Below are positions 1 to 8,286 of a stretch of 40,289 bases of DNA, in pieces (the stretch's first letter is position 1; each line of letters starts with the position of its first letter). Origin of the DNA: Gammaproteobacteria bacterium MedPE (GTDB lineage Bacteria; Pseudomonadota; Gammaproteobacteria; Enterobacterales; Psychrobiaceae); NCBI GenBank assembly GCA_001874365.1, contig MPDF01000016.1, positions 1-40,289 on the forward strand. Direction: 5' to 3'. Made by a program: the position numbers and the translations under genes. The notes beneath the pieces are model-generated. The model ran no database searches, had not been told where the DNA came from, and was given only the letters and a program-made list of their open reading frames with translations.

Positions 1-262
1 CACCAGCGTGATGTAGTGAGTGTGCTGTGATGAAGTCAAGCTTAAAAGAACCACCAAAGGTAACATTTAGTTCAAGGTCTTTCAGTAATGGAGCATTACT
101 CACGCCAGGTAACGGTTTAACAATGAGTGCTGAAACGATAGCTGTTACACAAAGTACAGCACCAAGGGTGGAGCCAAGGGCAATAATCAGCGATAAGCTT
201 AAGCGCGGCACCGAGATAATACGTTTTACACCACGGCCGAGGGATTTTAAAGCTAAACTCAT
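1..262 (-). CDS. MacB/FtsX-type ABC transporter permease, N-terminal part (cut by window edge)
   Basis: Only the first 87 residues are inside the window; the gene runs off the left edge. The protein begins [20 protein letters not shown] and is followed by a hydrophobic segment at about residues 21-42, then VKPLPGV and a region with alternating polar and hydrophobic residues. This is the usual layout of MacB-type permeases: one N-terminal membrane helix, then a large periplasmic domain. The start codon overlaps the stop of the ATPase gene (ATGA arrangement), so translation is probably coupled. With the adaptor and ATPase it should form a tripartite exporter of the MacAB kind; the substrate cannot be deduced. 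Family assignment is good, details are limited by truncation. Confidence 0.8.
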   Translation of the reverse strand, partial: MSLALKSLGRGVKRIISVPRLSLSLIIALGSTLGAVLCVTAIVSALIVKPLPGVSNAPLLKDLELNVTFGGSFKLDFITAHSLHHAG

Positions 263-960
263 GCGACGACCTCCAATTGCTTCTCGGTGATAATCTCACC
301 GTCGAGTAATTGGATTTGACGATTAGCACAGCGCACGTAACGGCTATCATGAGTCACCATCACAATGGTCGCACCATCTTGATTTAATTGCTCTAATAAC
401 GCCATGACCTTATCGCCATTGACGGTGTCGAGATTACCTGTTGGCTCATCCACTAAGATAAGATCTGGATTGCCAACTAATGCTCGTGCTATAGCGATAC
501 GTTGTTGTTGGCCACCAGACAATTGATTAGGTTGGTAATGCTGACGCGCTAGCATATCAACTTGTGTTAGCACGCGTTCAACACGTTCTTTTATCTCGGA
601 CATCGGTGTTTTTCTGTGTTCCAAAATAAGTGCAACGTTATCAAATACACTCATGTCATCAATGAGGTTAAATGATTGAAAAACAAAGCCAATATGTTTG
701 TTTCGTATCATTGTACGTTGGTCGATTTTAAGATGACTGGTGTCAATGTCACTAATGGTATATTGACCAGAAGATGCGGTATCCATTAACCCCATAATTG
801 ATAATAGTGTTGATTTTCCGCAGCCTGATGGGCCTGTAATTGCCACAAATTCACCTTCATAAATATTCAAGGAAACGCCTTTTAATGCTTTGGTTTCTAT
901 CTGTTTATTTCGGTAGTTTTTAGTGATATCGGTTACGCTAACGAGTAATTTCTGCGTCAT
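259..960 (-). CDS. MacB/LolD-type ABC transporter ATP-binding protein
   Basis: A 233-residue cytoplasmic ATPase of the MacB/LolD class that powers the neighbouring permease. Walker A is GPSGCGKST at residues 43-51, the signature is LSGGQQQR at about 147-154, and Walker B with the catalytic glutamate is [12 protein letters not shown] at about 167-178. The D-loop and the switch histidine (MVTHD) are also intact. A TTG six bases further upstream would lengthen the protein by two residues, but the AAGGA Shine-Dalgarno lies eight bases before the ATG at 960 and only about two bases before the TTG, so I chose the ATG. The gene lies 20 bp after the adaptor gene and overlaps the permease start. The substrate is unknown; LolD proper is unlikely because of the adaptor and MacB-like permease. 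Confidence 0.9.
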   Translation of the reverse strand: MTQKLLVSVTDITKNYRNKQIETKALKGVSLNIYEGEFVAITGPSGCGKSTLLSIMGLMDTASSGQYTISDIDTSHLKIDQRTMIRNKHIGFVFQSFNLIDDMSVFDNVALILEHRKTPMSEIKERVERVLTQVDMLARQHYQPNQLSGGQQQRIAIARALVGNPDLILVDEPTGNLDTVNGDKVMALLEQLNQDGATIVMVTHDSRYVRCANRQIQLLDGEIITEKQLEVVA

Positions 961-979
961 TGTCAAATTCCTTAATGAG

Positions 980-2215
980 TTATTGCACTAGTTCAAGTGT
1001 CGAAAAGTGGTGAAAATCACGCATATCATTAGCGACGATTATCTCGCCAGCTTGCAAGCCATCGTCAATGATAAGTTGATTTTTAGTAAGATGTCCAAAG
1101 GTTACTTTGCGTTGCTCAAGTTGGTTGTTGGCTAGCACAAATAAGGTTTGTTTAGTGCTGGGTCTAAATCCTGCACTTTGTTTGATGTGAATAGCTTGTG
1201 ACTGGTGCTCTACAAAAACTTTTGCGCTGATAGTTAATGATGGGCGAGCATTGGGTGTTAACTCACCATCTAACGTTGCTTCCGCAAGTACTGAGCCATC
1301 GGTGACGACACTTTCGATGCGAGTAATGTGGGCGGCGATCTTTCCTTTTTGAGTATCGATAACGACTTTGGCACCTAAATTGATTTGGTCAGCCTGACGT
1401 TGAGGCAGTCGAATACGGGCGATTAACTTATCTAGGCTACCTACTTTAGCGATAGATTGGCCTAAGCTCACGCTTTCACCTAGGGCAATATCAAGATTTT
1501 GTAGTGTCCCGTTAAGACCCGCGCGAATATTCATGTTGCCGAGCTGTTCATTTAGTACATTAAGCTTGCGTTGTTGTTGCTCTACCTCAATGCGCTTTTG
1601 AGTGAGCTGGTGGCCTTGCATTTCGATAAATTGCTGATATTTTTTTTGCTCGAACTCCAAGCTACTCTGACTTTGTTTTACGGCTAATTTAGCGCGTTGT
1701 AGTTTGATCTTGGAGACCGTACCAAATGAAAGTAATTGTTTGTTAACTGACAGTTCTAACTGCGCTTGTTCAAGTGTTGCTTTGAGTTCTTCAATGGACC
1801 CTAAGTGGTTTAAACGTGCGCTTTCTTGTTCGAATTTAAATGCTGCTAACTGTGCTTCGGTTTGACTCAAAGCTCCTGTGGCTTGATTAACATCTTGTAC
1901 TAGTTGCGGATTAATCAGGCGCACGATAATGGTCTCTGGACTCACAACCGCGCCTGGACGATGTAGTATTTCAGAAACCTTACCCCGTGCTGGCGCAGTC
2001 AATAATCGCTCTTCGTGAGATATAAACTCGCCGAAACTATCAACGTAGATATCAAGCGGTCCTTGTTGGGCTGTCGTGAGTGTCAATTCACTAATATCAA
2101 AGCTTGGCCTCGAAGGTTTTAACACAATGTAAATTATTAATAGGGCACACAATACCGCTATGGCGATTAATAAATAGCGTTTAACTGAAGACGACGACTG
2201 AAATTGAATATCCAT
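980..2215 (-). CDS. HlyD/MacA-type periplasmic adaptor of an ABC exporter
   Basis: A 411-residue membrane fusion protein. It starts with a short cytoplasmic tail, has one membrane helix at about residues 14-32 (a signal anchor), then a split biotinyl-lipoyl region (about 70-110 and 235-265) flanking a long coiled-coil hairpin rich in Q, L, E and K (about 110-230), and then beta-barrel regions ending in the usual ...LQAGEIIVAND... C-terminal domain. It would connect the inner-membrane permease and ATPase encoded downstream to a TolC-like channel; no such channel gene is adjacent, so a shared one is inferred. No strong Shine-Dalgarno precedes the ATG, and an 8-bp hairpin sits directly upstream (2220-2245). 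MacA is the nearest well-known relative, but the export substrate could be anything from a peptide to a lipid. Confidence 0.88.
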   Translation of the reverse strand: MDIQFQSSSSVKRYLLIAIAVLCALLIIYIVLKPSRPSFDISELTLTTAQQGPLDIYVDSFGEFISHEERLLTAPARGKVSEILHRPGAVVSPETIIVRLINPQLVQDVNQATGALSQTEAQLAAFKFEQESARLNHLGSIEELKATLEQAQLELSVNKQLLSFGTVSKIKLQRAKLAVKQSQSSLEFEQKKYQQFIEMQGHQLTQKRIEVEQQQRKLNVLNEQLGNMNIRAGLNGTLQNLDIALGESVSLGQSIAKVGSLDKLIARIRLPQRQADQINLGAKVVIDTQKGKIAAHITRIESVVTDGSVLAEATLDGELTPNARPSLTISAKVFVEHQSQAIHIKQSAGFRPSTKQTLFVLANNQLEQRKVTFGHLTKNQLIIDDGLQAGEIIVANDMRDFHHFSTLELVQ

Positions 2216-2219
2216 AAAC

Positions 2220-2245
2220 CGTTATTTCGTTGATTGTAAATAACG
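2220..2245 (-). promoter_or_regulatory. Hairpin immediately upstream of the adaptor start codon
   Basis: The sequence CGTTATTT (2220-2227) is repeated as its reverse complement AAATAACG (2238-2245) with a 10-nt loop. On the minus-strand transcript the hairpin ends about four bases before the adaptor ATG at 2215, where a ribosome binding site should be, and no clear Shine-Dalgarno is visible outside it. It could restrict translation initiation, or be chance in AT-rich DNA. Confidence 0.3.
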
Positions 2246-2346
2246 ACATATTGAAAGTTGTGTGCCAAAATTTTATTTGATTTAAAATCAGTGCTTTAGG
2301 TTTTTACTGGAGTGTTTTTGGGGAGGGAATGTTCGTTTGTGAAACA

Positions 2347-2378
2347 AGATTGTTCGGTTATGACTAACCGAACAATCT
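2347..2378 (-). terminator. Strong stem-loop after the CNNM/CorC gene
   Basis: A perfect 14-bp stem, AGATTGTTCGGTTA with its complement, and a 4-base loop lie 12 bp past the stop codon of the CNNM/CorC gene. On the minus strand it is followed by TGTTTC, a weak U-rich tail. It probably ends the CNNM transcript and separates it from the exporter operon; termination efficiency is uncertain because of the short T tract. Confidence 0.65.
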
Positions 2379-2390
2379 GTTGAGGTGTGC

Positions 2391-3689
2391 TTATTCGTCG
2401 TCGTCTTCTTCTTGATTTTGTGGTGAATAAAGCTCTGGAATTATTCGAATCGTTTGCACCATGTTATTTTCAACATTGATTATTTCTACTGGGTAACCAG
2501 CAAGTCGAATACTCAGGCCTTCATCTGGAATATCTTGGAAATATTCTAGCAATAAACCATTGATAGTTTTAGGGCCATCAGTCGGAAATTGCCATTGCAT
2601 CTCTTTATTCATTTCTCGAATATTCATTGAACCTTCAACAAGATAACTGCCATCTTCTTGGAGCTGAATTTCTTCACTGACTGTTGGAGATACGTTAGTG
2701 GTGAATTCGCCAACAATCTCTTCTAAGATATCTTCAAGTGTTACCAGACCCTGAATGTCACCGTATTCATCTACAACTAGACCAATACGTTCTTTATTTT
2801 CTTGGAATTTCAAAAGCTGGACATTTAGGGTAGTTGCTTCGTGAATGAAGTAAAGTTCGCGAACAGCACGGATTAGGTTTGATTTATCAAACTGATCTTT
2901 TGATTGTAAATGCATTAAGTCACGCGCGTGAATAAAGCCAACTGCGTCGTCAATCTTATCGCGATATAACAAAATACGGGTGTGTTGTAAGTGGCTTAGT
3001 TGGCGCTGAATATTCTTCCATTCATCATTAATGTCAATGCTACCAATCTCACTTCGCGGGATCATGATATCTTCGACGGTCACCTTCTCAAGGTCGAGAA
3101 TGCTGGTCAGCATCTGTTGATGCTTTTCGGGGATCATGCCTGAGGTTTCACTGACGATAGAGCGTAATTCTTCACTGCTAAGTTGATTTTCTCCTTCGCG
3201 AGCAGAATTAATCCCTAGAATTCTCAAGAGACCGTTAGTAATAACATTAACCAACCATACAAATGGGTACATGATTTTTAATAACGGTAACAAGATTAAT
3301 GAACTAGGAAAAGCAACTCGTTCTGGATGTAATGCCGCAATAGTTTTAGGTGTTACCTCGGCGAAGATTAGAACAATCAACGTTAAAGCTACGGTAGCAA
3401 CTGCTGGCCCCATTGTCGGCCCATACAATCGAATTGCGATAATAGTTGATAAAGAAGCAGCAGCAATATTAACAAGATTATTACCAATTAAAATAAGGCC
3501 AATTAAGCGATCTGGACGTTGTAATAGTTTGTCGACTCGCTTAGCCGCTTTATTCTTATTCTTGACCTGATGGCGTAATCGATAACGATTAATCGACATC
3601 ATCCCTGTCTCTGAGCTTGAAAAGTAAGCTGACAATAAGATAAGTCCGAACAGGATCCCAAAGAGCGTTAGGGTAGATATGCTGTCCAA
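2391..3689 (-). CDS. yfjD: CNNM/CorC-family (HlyC/CorC) membrane protein
   Basis: A 432-residue inner-membrane protein of the YfjD/CorB group, linked to magnesium (and cobalt) transport in the CNNM/CorC family. It has a DUF21 (CNNM) domain with about four hydrophobic segments in residues 1-190, including the family motif SAYFSSSETGMMSINRYRLR near the N terminus, a pair of CBS domains at about 205-330, and a CorC_HlyC C-terminal domain at about 345-420 ending in an acidic tail. The start is a TTG: AAGGA lies nine bases upstream, and MDSIST aligns with the N terminus of E. coli YfjD as I remember it. It shares its direction with the YpjD-like gene 82 bp upstream, a pairing also seen in E. coli. 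Confidence 0.92.
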   Translation of the reverse strand: MDSISTLTLFGILFGLILLSAYFSSSETGMMSINRYRLRHQVKNKNKAAKRVDKLLQRPDRLIGLILIGNNLVNIAAASLSTIIAIRLYGPTMGPAVATVALTLIVLIFAEVTPKTIAALHPERVAFPSSLILLPLLKIMYPFVWLVNVITNGLLRILGINSAREGENQLSSEELRSIVSETSGMIPEKHQQMLTSILDLEKVTVEDIMIPRSEIGSIDINDEWKNIQRQLSHLQHTRILLYRDKIDDAVGFIHARDLMHLQSKDQFDKSNLIRAVRELYFIHEATTLNVQLLKFQENKERIGLVVDEYGDIQGLVTLEDILEEIVGEFTTNVSPTVSEEIQLQEDGSYLVEGSMNIREMNKEMQWQFPTDGPKTINGLLLEYFQDIPDEGLSIRLAGYPVEIINVENNMVQTIRIIPELYSPQNQEEDDDE

Positions 3690-3771
3690 GTATGGAGTTC
3701 CTTTAAGTAATTAATAGCTCGTTATACGGTGATAACAGTTTAGCGTCAAGAGGCCAATAGTCAAAGTTAGG

Positions 3772-4569
3772 TTAGGCTAGCAGCATTTCGCTGATAAAGC
3801 GGCTACCAAAATAAGCCAGCGTTAACAGGCCTGCACCAATGATAGTGACATGAACTGATGTTTTTATCTTCACGCCTTGTTGGTGATGTTGCCACAACAA
3901 ATAGGCATAACATGCCCAAGCAATAATAGATAAAACCGTTTTATGGGCTTGTCCTTGAGCCAGCATATTCTCTAAGAAGAAAAAACCGCTGGCTAAAGAA
4001 AGAGTCAGTAATACAAAACCTGTCATCACTAACTGATAAAGTTGTTTTTCAACAGTCATTAATGGTGGCAGTGGGGTACTGGCAATATTGAGTTTTTTAC
4101 TCTTAAGACGAGAGTCAATTAAGTGCAATTGAATCGCGTAAAACGCCGCAATAACTAAGGTGCTATAGGCATTTAATGCAATGGTAATATGTAGTAATAA
4201 ACCCGGACGAGTTTCAAAGTGCGTGATAAAACTTGATGGAACTAACCAGACACCCAGCACTGCCAATAATGCAAAACCAAAGACAACGGGTAATAAGGTG
4301 ACAATGGCAAACTTGGGTATCGCAATAGTGAGTAATGCGGCAATCAGCCAACTTACAATTGATGCGACAACCAACAGGCTCATGTTAGTGCCGTCGCTGC
4401 CTAGAACAACGTTTCCTAATGAAACGCTATGAAAACCAATACCAATAATTGCAAAGCCAAACACTAACTTTTCGTTGAGTGGGGCGTGAGCAAATAAGCT
4501 GCGTAATACTAGGGTAAGGCATACTGCATAGCTAACAGCTGCGCCAAATGATGAAATGTCAATCCACAT
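3772..4569 (-). CDS. ypjD: YpjD-like inner membrane protein, CcsA/cytochrome c assembly fold
   Basis: A 265-residue, almost entirely hydrophobic protein with about eight membrane helices. The helix starting LLHITIALNAYSTLVIAAFY (about residues 126-145) carries the histidine typical of the CcsA/CcmC-type family (cytochrome c assembly protein domain). YpjD proteins belong to this fold but are not proven haem handlers; in enterobacteria the homologue is genetically linked to divalent cation tolerance (CorE). Its position just upstream of the CNNM/CorC gene fits that link. Usually ffh lies divergently next to ypjD in gammaproteobacteria; here ffh is absent and a short hypothetical gene takes its place. 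Confidence 0.85.
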   Translation of the reverse strand: MWIDISSFGAAVSYAVCLTLVLRSLFAHAPLNEKLVFGFAIIGIGFHSVSLGNVVLGSDGTNMSLLVVASIVSWLIAALLTIAIPKFAIVTLLPVVFGFALLAVLGVWLVPSSFITHFETRPGLLLHITIALNAYSTLVIAAFYAIQLHLIDSRLKSKKLNIASTPLPPLMTVEKQLYQLVMTGFVLLTLSLASGFFFLENMLAQGQAHKTVLSIIAWACYAYLLWQHHQQGVKIKTSVHVTIIGAGLLTLAYFGSRFISEMLLA

Positions 4570-4684
4570 AGTTTTTAACGTCGAGTTTCAAAGGCCTAAG
4601 TCATTATGGTCAAGCGTAAAAATTGCATTATATAGTACTATTTGAAAAGTACATTGTTTTAACACTACTAATTGCAAATTATTA

Positions 4685-4816
4685 TCAATAAACATACAAA
4701 TAAATGCTACCTGCAATAATCGCCCATAACACAATGCCTCTGATCATCCGACATTTGGGACATTGTGACCAATGCGGTTTCTCTTTTGAGCTATTAGTTG
4801 CTAAAGGTTTATTCAT
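4685..4816 (-). CDS. Small hypothetical membrane protein with a CPKC motif
   Basis: A 43-residue reading frame beginning MNKPLATNSSKEKPHWSQ, followed by CPKC at residues 19-22 and one hydrophobic helix (about residues 25-43). A CxxC pair directly in front of a membrane helix suggests a metal-binding or thiol-active membrane miniprotein, but I do not recognise a family. It is the only sizeable open frame in the 315-bp space between ypjD and the dehydrogenase gene and runs in the same direction as ypjD, which starts 115 bp downstream. No convincing Shine-Dalgarno precedes the ATG, which lowers confidence. The rest of this intergenic stretch is AT-rich with no other clear feature. Confidence 0.42.
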   Translation of the reverse strand: MNKPLATNSSKEKPHWSQCPKCRMIRGIVLWAIIAGSIYLYVY

Positions 4817-4884
4817 GAGCGCTAGTGTTGTGTTTATCTAAACGGTAGACTAGCAACATTTTCACAAGTTCACATTAATTAGTT

Positions 4885-5814
4885 ATGAAAAAAGGCGTTT
4901 TACTTGATCAAATCACTCTTGGTCAAGATATTGATTTGGCACCGCTATCTGATTTGTTTGATAGTTGGCAAAGTTTTGAATCCACAAGCGCAGAACAAAT
5001 TGTTGAGCGTTGTCATGACGCGCAATTTATCATTACCAATAAAGTTGTACTCACAGAATCAGTACTGACAGCATTACCGCAATTAAAAGTTATCGGTGTC
5101 GCTGCGACAGGCACAAATAATATTGATGTGGGGTGCGCTAACAAGCTCGGTATTGATGTGGTTAATGTTAAAGGGTATGGCGATCAATCTGTTGCTCAAC
5201 ATACCTTTATGTTGCTGTTACAGTTAATTGGAAGGGCACGCCCCTATCAGGCTTATATTGATAACAAAAACTGGCCTAAAAGCGCATTTTTTAGTTGTTT
5301 AGATTTCACAACTTATGAGTTGCAGGGTAAAACCTTAGGTATTGTTGGTTATGGTGGACTTGGACAAGCAGTGGCCAATATTGCGCGGGCATTTGGAATG
5401 TCTATTATTATTGCTGAACGCCCAAACCGCGATATTGTTCGCGAAGGGCGAGTCTCTTTTGAGGTGCTACTTAAGCATAGCGATGTCGTAAGTTTACATT
5501 GTCCATTAACCACTGATAATCAACATATTATTGATGAAAATGCATTGGCGCTTATGAAACCAAGTGCATTGCTTTTAAACACCGCTCGCGGCCCTTTAGT
5601 TGATGAGCAAGCGTTATTAAACGCGCTGATGAATAACTCTATTGCAGGAGCAGCGCTGGATGTGTTATCACAAGAACCTCCGCCGCCAAATCATCCACTA
5701 CTGAGTTATCAGGGAGATAATCTTATTATAACGCCACATATTGCGTGGGCTGCGCAAGAAGCACGTCAACGGCTGATTGTGATGTTAGCCAGTAATTTGT
5801 CAACCTATCTATAA
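4885..5814 (+). CDS. D-2-hydroxyacid dehydrogenase, HprA-like
   Basis: A 309-residue NAD(H)-dependent dehydrogenase of the D-isomer-specific 2-hydroxyacid family, closest in form to glycerate/hydroxypyruvate reductases. The Rossmann motif is GYGGLG at residues 155-160. The catalytic triad of the family is present: Arg235 in NTARGPLVDE, Glu264 in LSQEPPPPNHP, and His285 in TPHIAWAA. Length is typical and there is no ACT domain, which distinguishes it from SerA encoded at about 10 kb. The likely reaction is reduction of a 2-keto acid such as hydroxypyruvate or glyoxylate; the exact substrate is not readable. It is followed after 10 bp by the CAT-fold gene, so the two are probably co-transcribed. 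Confidence 0.88.
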   Translation: MKKGVLLDQITLGQDIDLAPLSDLFDSWQSFESTSAEQIVERCHDAQFIITNKVVLTESVLTALPQLKVIGVAATGTNNIDVGCANKLGIDVVNVKGYGDQSVAQHTFMLLLQLIGRARPYQAYIDNKNWPKSAFFSCLDFTTYELQGKTLGIVGYGGLGQAVANIARAFGMSIIIAERPNRDIVREGRVSFEVLLKHSDVVSLHCPLTTDNQHIIDENALALMKPSALLLNTARGPLVDEQALLNALMNNSIAGAALDVLSQEPPPPNHPLLSYQGDNLIITPHIAWAAQEARQRLIVMLASNLSTYL

Positions 5815-5824
5815 CTGAGTTGTT

Positions 5825-6487
5825 ATGTCTAATTATCAAATAATCGAACTGGCCAATTGGCCGCGCGCAGAACATTTTAAATTTTATCAATTAGCCACTC
5901 ACCCTTGGTTCAATATTATTGCTGATATTGACGCCAATAATTTACTGGCCTATTGCAAGAATAAGCAACTGAGCTTTTTTCATGCCTACCTTTATTTAAC
6001 ACAGGTAGTAATTAACGAATTAGAACCGTTTAAGCTGCGTATTGTTGATAATGAAGTACGTCTTTATGAAAAAATTAAAGTGAGTTGCGCCATTTTAGCC
6101 GATGATGAAATGATGCGATTTTGCGGATTTCCTTACGCTAATTCATTTAGTGATTTTGATAAAAAAGCACGCATAGCGCAGGAAACGGCTAAAGCTAGTC
6201 CTTTTGTTGCAAGCCAGTTTGTTGGCGGTGAAAAAGCGCAAGATGAAGTCCACATGTCGGTGATTCCGTGGGTGAGTTTTTCAAGTTTTACCAATGCTCG
6301 CAATACAGCGGCAATCGATAGTATTCCTAAAATAGTTTATGGTAAAGCGACTCGAACGATGCAAGGTTTAATGATGCCTCTATCAGTCGAAGTGCACCAC
6401 GGCGTAATGGATGGATTATATGTCGGGCGATTTTTTGAAAGGATACAGCAATTATTTAATGAACCAGAAACTTATTTAGTCGATTAA
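5825..6487 (+). CDS. Chloramphenicol acetyltransferase-fold (CatA-like) protein
   Basis: A 220-residue protein of the type A CAT family. The active-site motif HHxxxDG is intact as VEVHHGVMDGLYVGRF with His192 as the expected general base and Asp196 structural. The N-terminal part (FKFYQLATHPWFNI) also fits the CAT fold. True type A CATs are about 210-220 residues, so the length agrees. Residues that bind chloramphenicol cannot be confirmed by eye, and the chromosomal position behind a metabolic dehydrogenase argues for an acyltransferase of unknown acceptor and not a resistance gene. Its stop codon overlaps that of the convergent DUF3291 remnant. Confidence 0.82.
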   Translation: MSNYQIIELANWPRAEHFKFYQLATHPWFNIIADIDANNLLAYCKNKQLSFFHAYLYLTQVVINELEPFKLRIVDNEVRLYEKIKVSCAILADDEMMRFCGFPYANSFSDFDKKARIAQETAKASPFVASQFVGGEKAQDEVHMSVIPWVSFSSFTNARNTAAIDSIPKIVYGKATRTMQGLMMPLSVEVHHGVMDGLYVGRFFERIQQLFNEPETYLVD

Positions 6488-6708
6488 ATAAGCTTGTTAA
6501 ATATCTTTTTGAAAGAGAATGCGTAAGCACTTTCACTAAATACTTGGATGCTTGTAGCACTGCCAGAATCATCTTTTAGGCGCCATACGAACCCCAAACT
6601 TTTTTCTGCTGTCGCATTGACGATATCTAAATTATCGACGAAATATTTTATCTGCGGTGCTTTTAAATCGTATTTCGTTTTCGCAATATTTAGTTGTGCT
6701 AGTTGCAT
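6484..6708 (-). pseudogene. DUF3291-type protein with a large internal deletion
   Basis: A 74-residue open frame. Residues 1-57 (MQLAQLNIAKTKYDLKAPQI... GFVWRLKDDSGSATSIQVF) match the N-terminal half of DUF3291 proteins as I remember them. Residues 58-70 (SESAYAFSFKKIF) look like the family's C-terminal tail. Full-length members are about 150 residues, so roughly 75 central residues, including the conserved tryptophan-rich part, are missing while the frame is kept. I infer an in-frame internal deletion and probable loss of function. It ends tail-to-tail with the CAT-like gene, with overlapping stop codons. A short but functional variant cannot be excluded. Confidence 0.6.
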
Positions 6709-6863
6709 GCCATGCTTCTTATAATTAACCGTTACTTATCGCTTTATATGGCGAGTTTAGTACCACTTGGTTCATTTAAAATGAAAGCGTTGGTCGCAGG
6801 GGGAGAGTCAATATAGTAATCTAAGATTCAATGTACCTACCGTATCCACAATAACAAATCGAC

Positions 6864-7214
6864 CTAACGTAATTTATTTTCCTTTAATGCAATCCGCAAG
6901 CTGTCTGCAATGCCAATAAGCCAAAAGGCAAGAGAGTAGTATGCGGCAGATTTAATGAAAGGAATGTTGCTTTCATCAGCGAAATTTTCGAACATATACC
7001 AAAACATAGCGCTGAGTGACGGCTCAACTTTGAATGCAAACAAGGCATCATAAACCATGAATAATTGGTCGATTAAAAAGCCTAGAACAAAATAGAAAGG
7101 GATACAAAAGCAAGTGAGTAACAAAGCACCTACTTTTATTTTTTTAAGGTAAAAATGTGCAGCGCCAGGAAAAGCAAAAGCAGATAATAAGATACAGATT
7201 ATTGGCAAGTTCAT
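6864..7214 (-). CDS. Small hypothetical membrane protein
   Basis: A 116-residue protein with hydrophobic segments at about residues 3-19, 28-52 and 88-106. The N-terminal motif PGAAHFYLKKIKVGALLL resembles the PGxGHFYLG-type start of several small membrane families (TM2-like and DUF5683-like), where a glycine-rich turn and basic residues sit between two helices. I cannot assign a function. The ATG at 7214 has only a weak Shine-Dalgarno. It follows cdd in the same direction after about 100 bp containing a hairpin, so it may have its own transcript. Confidence 0.65.
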   Translation of the reverse strand: MNLPIICILLSAFAFPGAAHFYLKKIKVGALLLTCFCIPFYFVLGFLIDQLFMVYDALFAFKVEPSLSAMFWYMFENFADESNIPFIKSAAYYSLAFWLIGIADSLRIALKENKLR

Positions 7215-7258
7215 GATGACGACACTAATCGAATAATGAACTTATTGTAGCGAGTCAG

Positions 7259-7291
7259 GCGTTGATTGCACAAGGAGAATAAGCAATCAAC
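7259..7291 (-). terminator. Stem-loop downstream of cdd
   Basis: GTTGATTGC (7261-7269) and GCAATCAAC (7283-7291) form a 9-bp stem with a 13-nt loop, about 20 bp past the cdd stop codon. There is no T-run on the minus strand, so it may be a processing or stability element and not a classical terminator. Confidence 0.4.
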
Positions 7292-7312
7292 ACTTGATAA
7301 CACTTAACGTGT

Positions 7313-8236
7313 TTACTTCACACTACAATGTAAGGTCTCTAGTGTGACATCGCTGATTAAACGAAGTAGCTGTTTACTTGTTTTCTCTTGTGACACCTTG
7401 CTCTCTTTACGTTCTACCAGTACTGCGCTTGAAATATCATCAATACTATCACCGCTCAGGTGTAAGGAAATAAGAGCACCTTGTAGGGGAGATAAACTCG
7501 GATTATAGGCACAGTTTTCTGCGTAGCGGCCAAGATACAGACCATTAGAGGTTTGCAGTGCGATACCACTTGGACTTTGGCTAAACGGGCTGTAACTACT
7601 AGTGGCAGCTGATAGTGCTTGTTGAGCCAATGCTGAATCTGATTCGAGCGTTAGCTGATTATCCGGTGACACCATGAGGCGATCTGATATACCTAGATCG
7701 CTTGGGCCAAAGGCCATCGGGAGAATATCAGCAAATCGAGTCGAGGGCTGCTTGGTGATTAATACATCGATATCACATGCGCCATTCAATTCATTAATAA
7801 ATTGACGACAATGTCCACATGGCGGAGCACTCACTGCCAGCATGACAAGTTTAGTTTCTTGGTTACGCCACGCATTAGTAATAACCGACTGCTCAGCATG
7901 AACAGTTTGAGCTAATGTGAGTCCTTTAAACTCCATATTGGCGCCAAAGTAAATCCGGCCTGATTCGCCCATGGCTACGGCACCGACATAAAACGATGAA
8001 ATGGGTGCCAAACTATAACTTTGAGCAAGTGGAATAAGGTCGCGACAAAGCTGCTGTTTATTCGCTTTATCCGAGCTAGAGTAGTGTGCTAACAACGCCT
8101 GCACTTGATCACTGGTGAAACATGCATTGAAATCAACACTACACACCATTGATTTTAATTGCTGTTGCAGCGGGGTCGACAAATGAGCGATACAATGTGT
8201 TAATTGCTCGCTCGATAATTTAGTAAAATGAGCCAT
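7313..8236 (-). CDS. cdd: Cytidine deaminase, E. coli-type homodimeric
   Basis: A 307-residue enzyme that deaminates cytidine and deoxycytidine to uridine and deoxyuridine in the pyrimidine salvage pathway. The zinc site is complete: HAE at residues 113-115, with Glu115 as proton shuttle, and PCGHC at 139-143 giving Cys140 and Cys143. The spacing matches E. coli Cdd. The length of about 300 residues shows the long form, with a degenerate second deaminase-like domain (about 180-307), unlike the 130-residue tetrameric type. It lies 50 bp after ygfZ on the same strand. It fits a nucleoside-scavenging theme with the BMP importer and the Tsx-like porin found elsewhere in the window. Confidence 0.95.
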   Translation of the reverse strand: MAHFTKLSSEQLTHCIAHLSTPLQQQLKSMVCSVDFNACFTSDQVQALLAHYSSSDKANKQQLCRDLIPLAQSYSLAPISSFYVGAVAMGESGRIYFGANMEFKGLTLAQTVHAEQSVITNAWRNQETKLVMLAVSAPPCGHCRQFINELNGACDIDVLITKQPSTRFADILPMAFGPSDLGISDRLMVSPDNQLTLESDSALAQQALSAATSSYSPFSQSPSGIALQTSNGLYLGRYAENCAYNPSLSPLQGALISLHLSGDSIDDISSAVLVERKESKVSQEKTSKQLLRLISDVTLETLHCSVK

Positions 8237-8286
8237 ATTATTTTATTTATTTTGTAGGCAGAAAGAAAATCTATCCGTAAATTAGC

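Noticed and set aside
5825-6487. Chloramphenicol resistance gene
   Set aside because: The CAT fold and HHxxxDG motif are shared by acyltransferases with other acceptors; the chromosomal metabolic context gives no sign of a resistance cassette.
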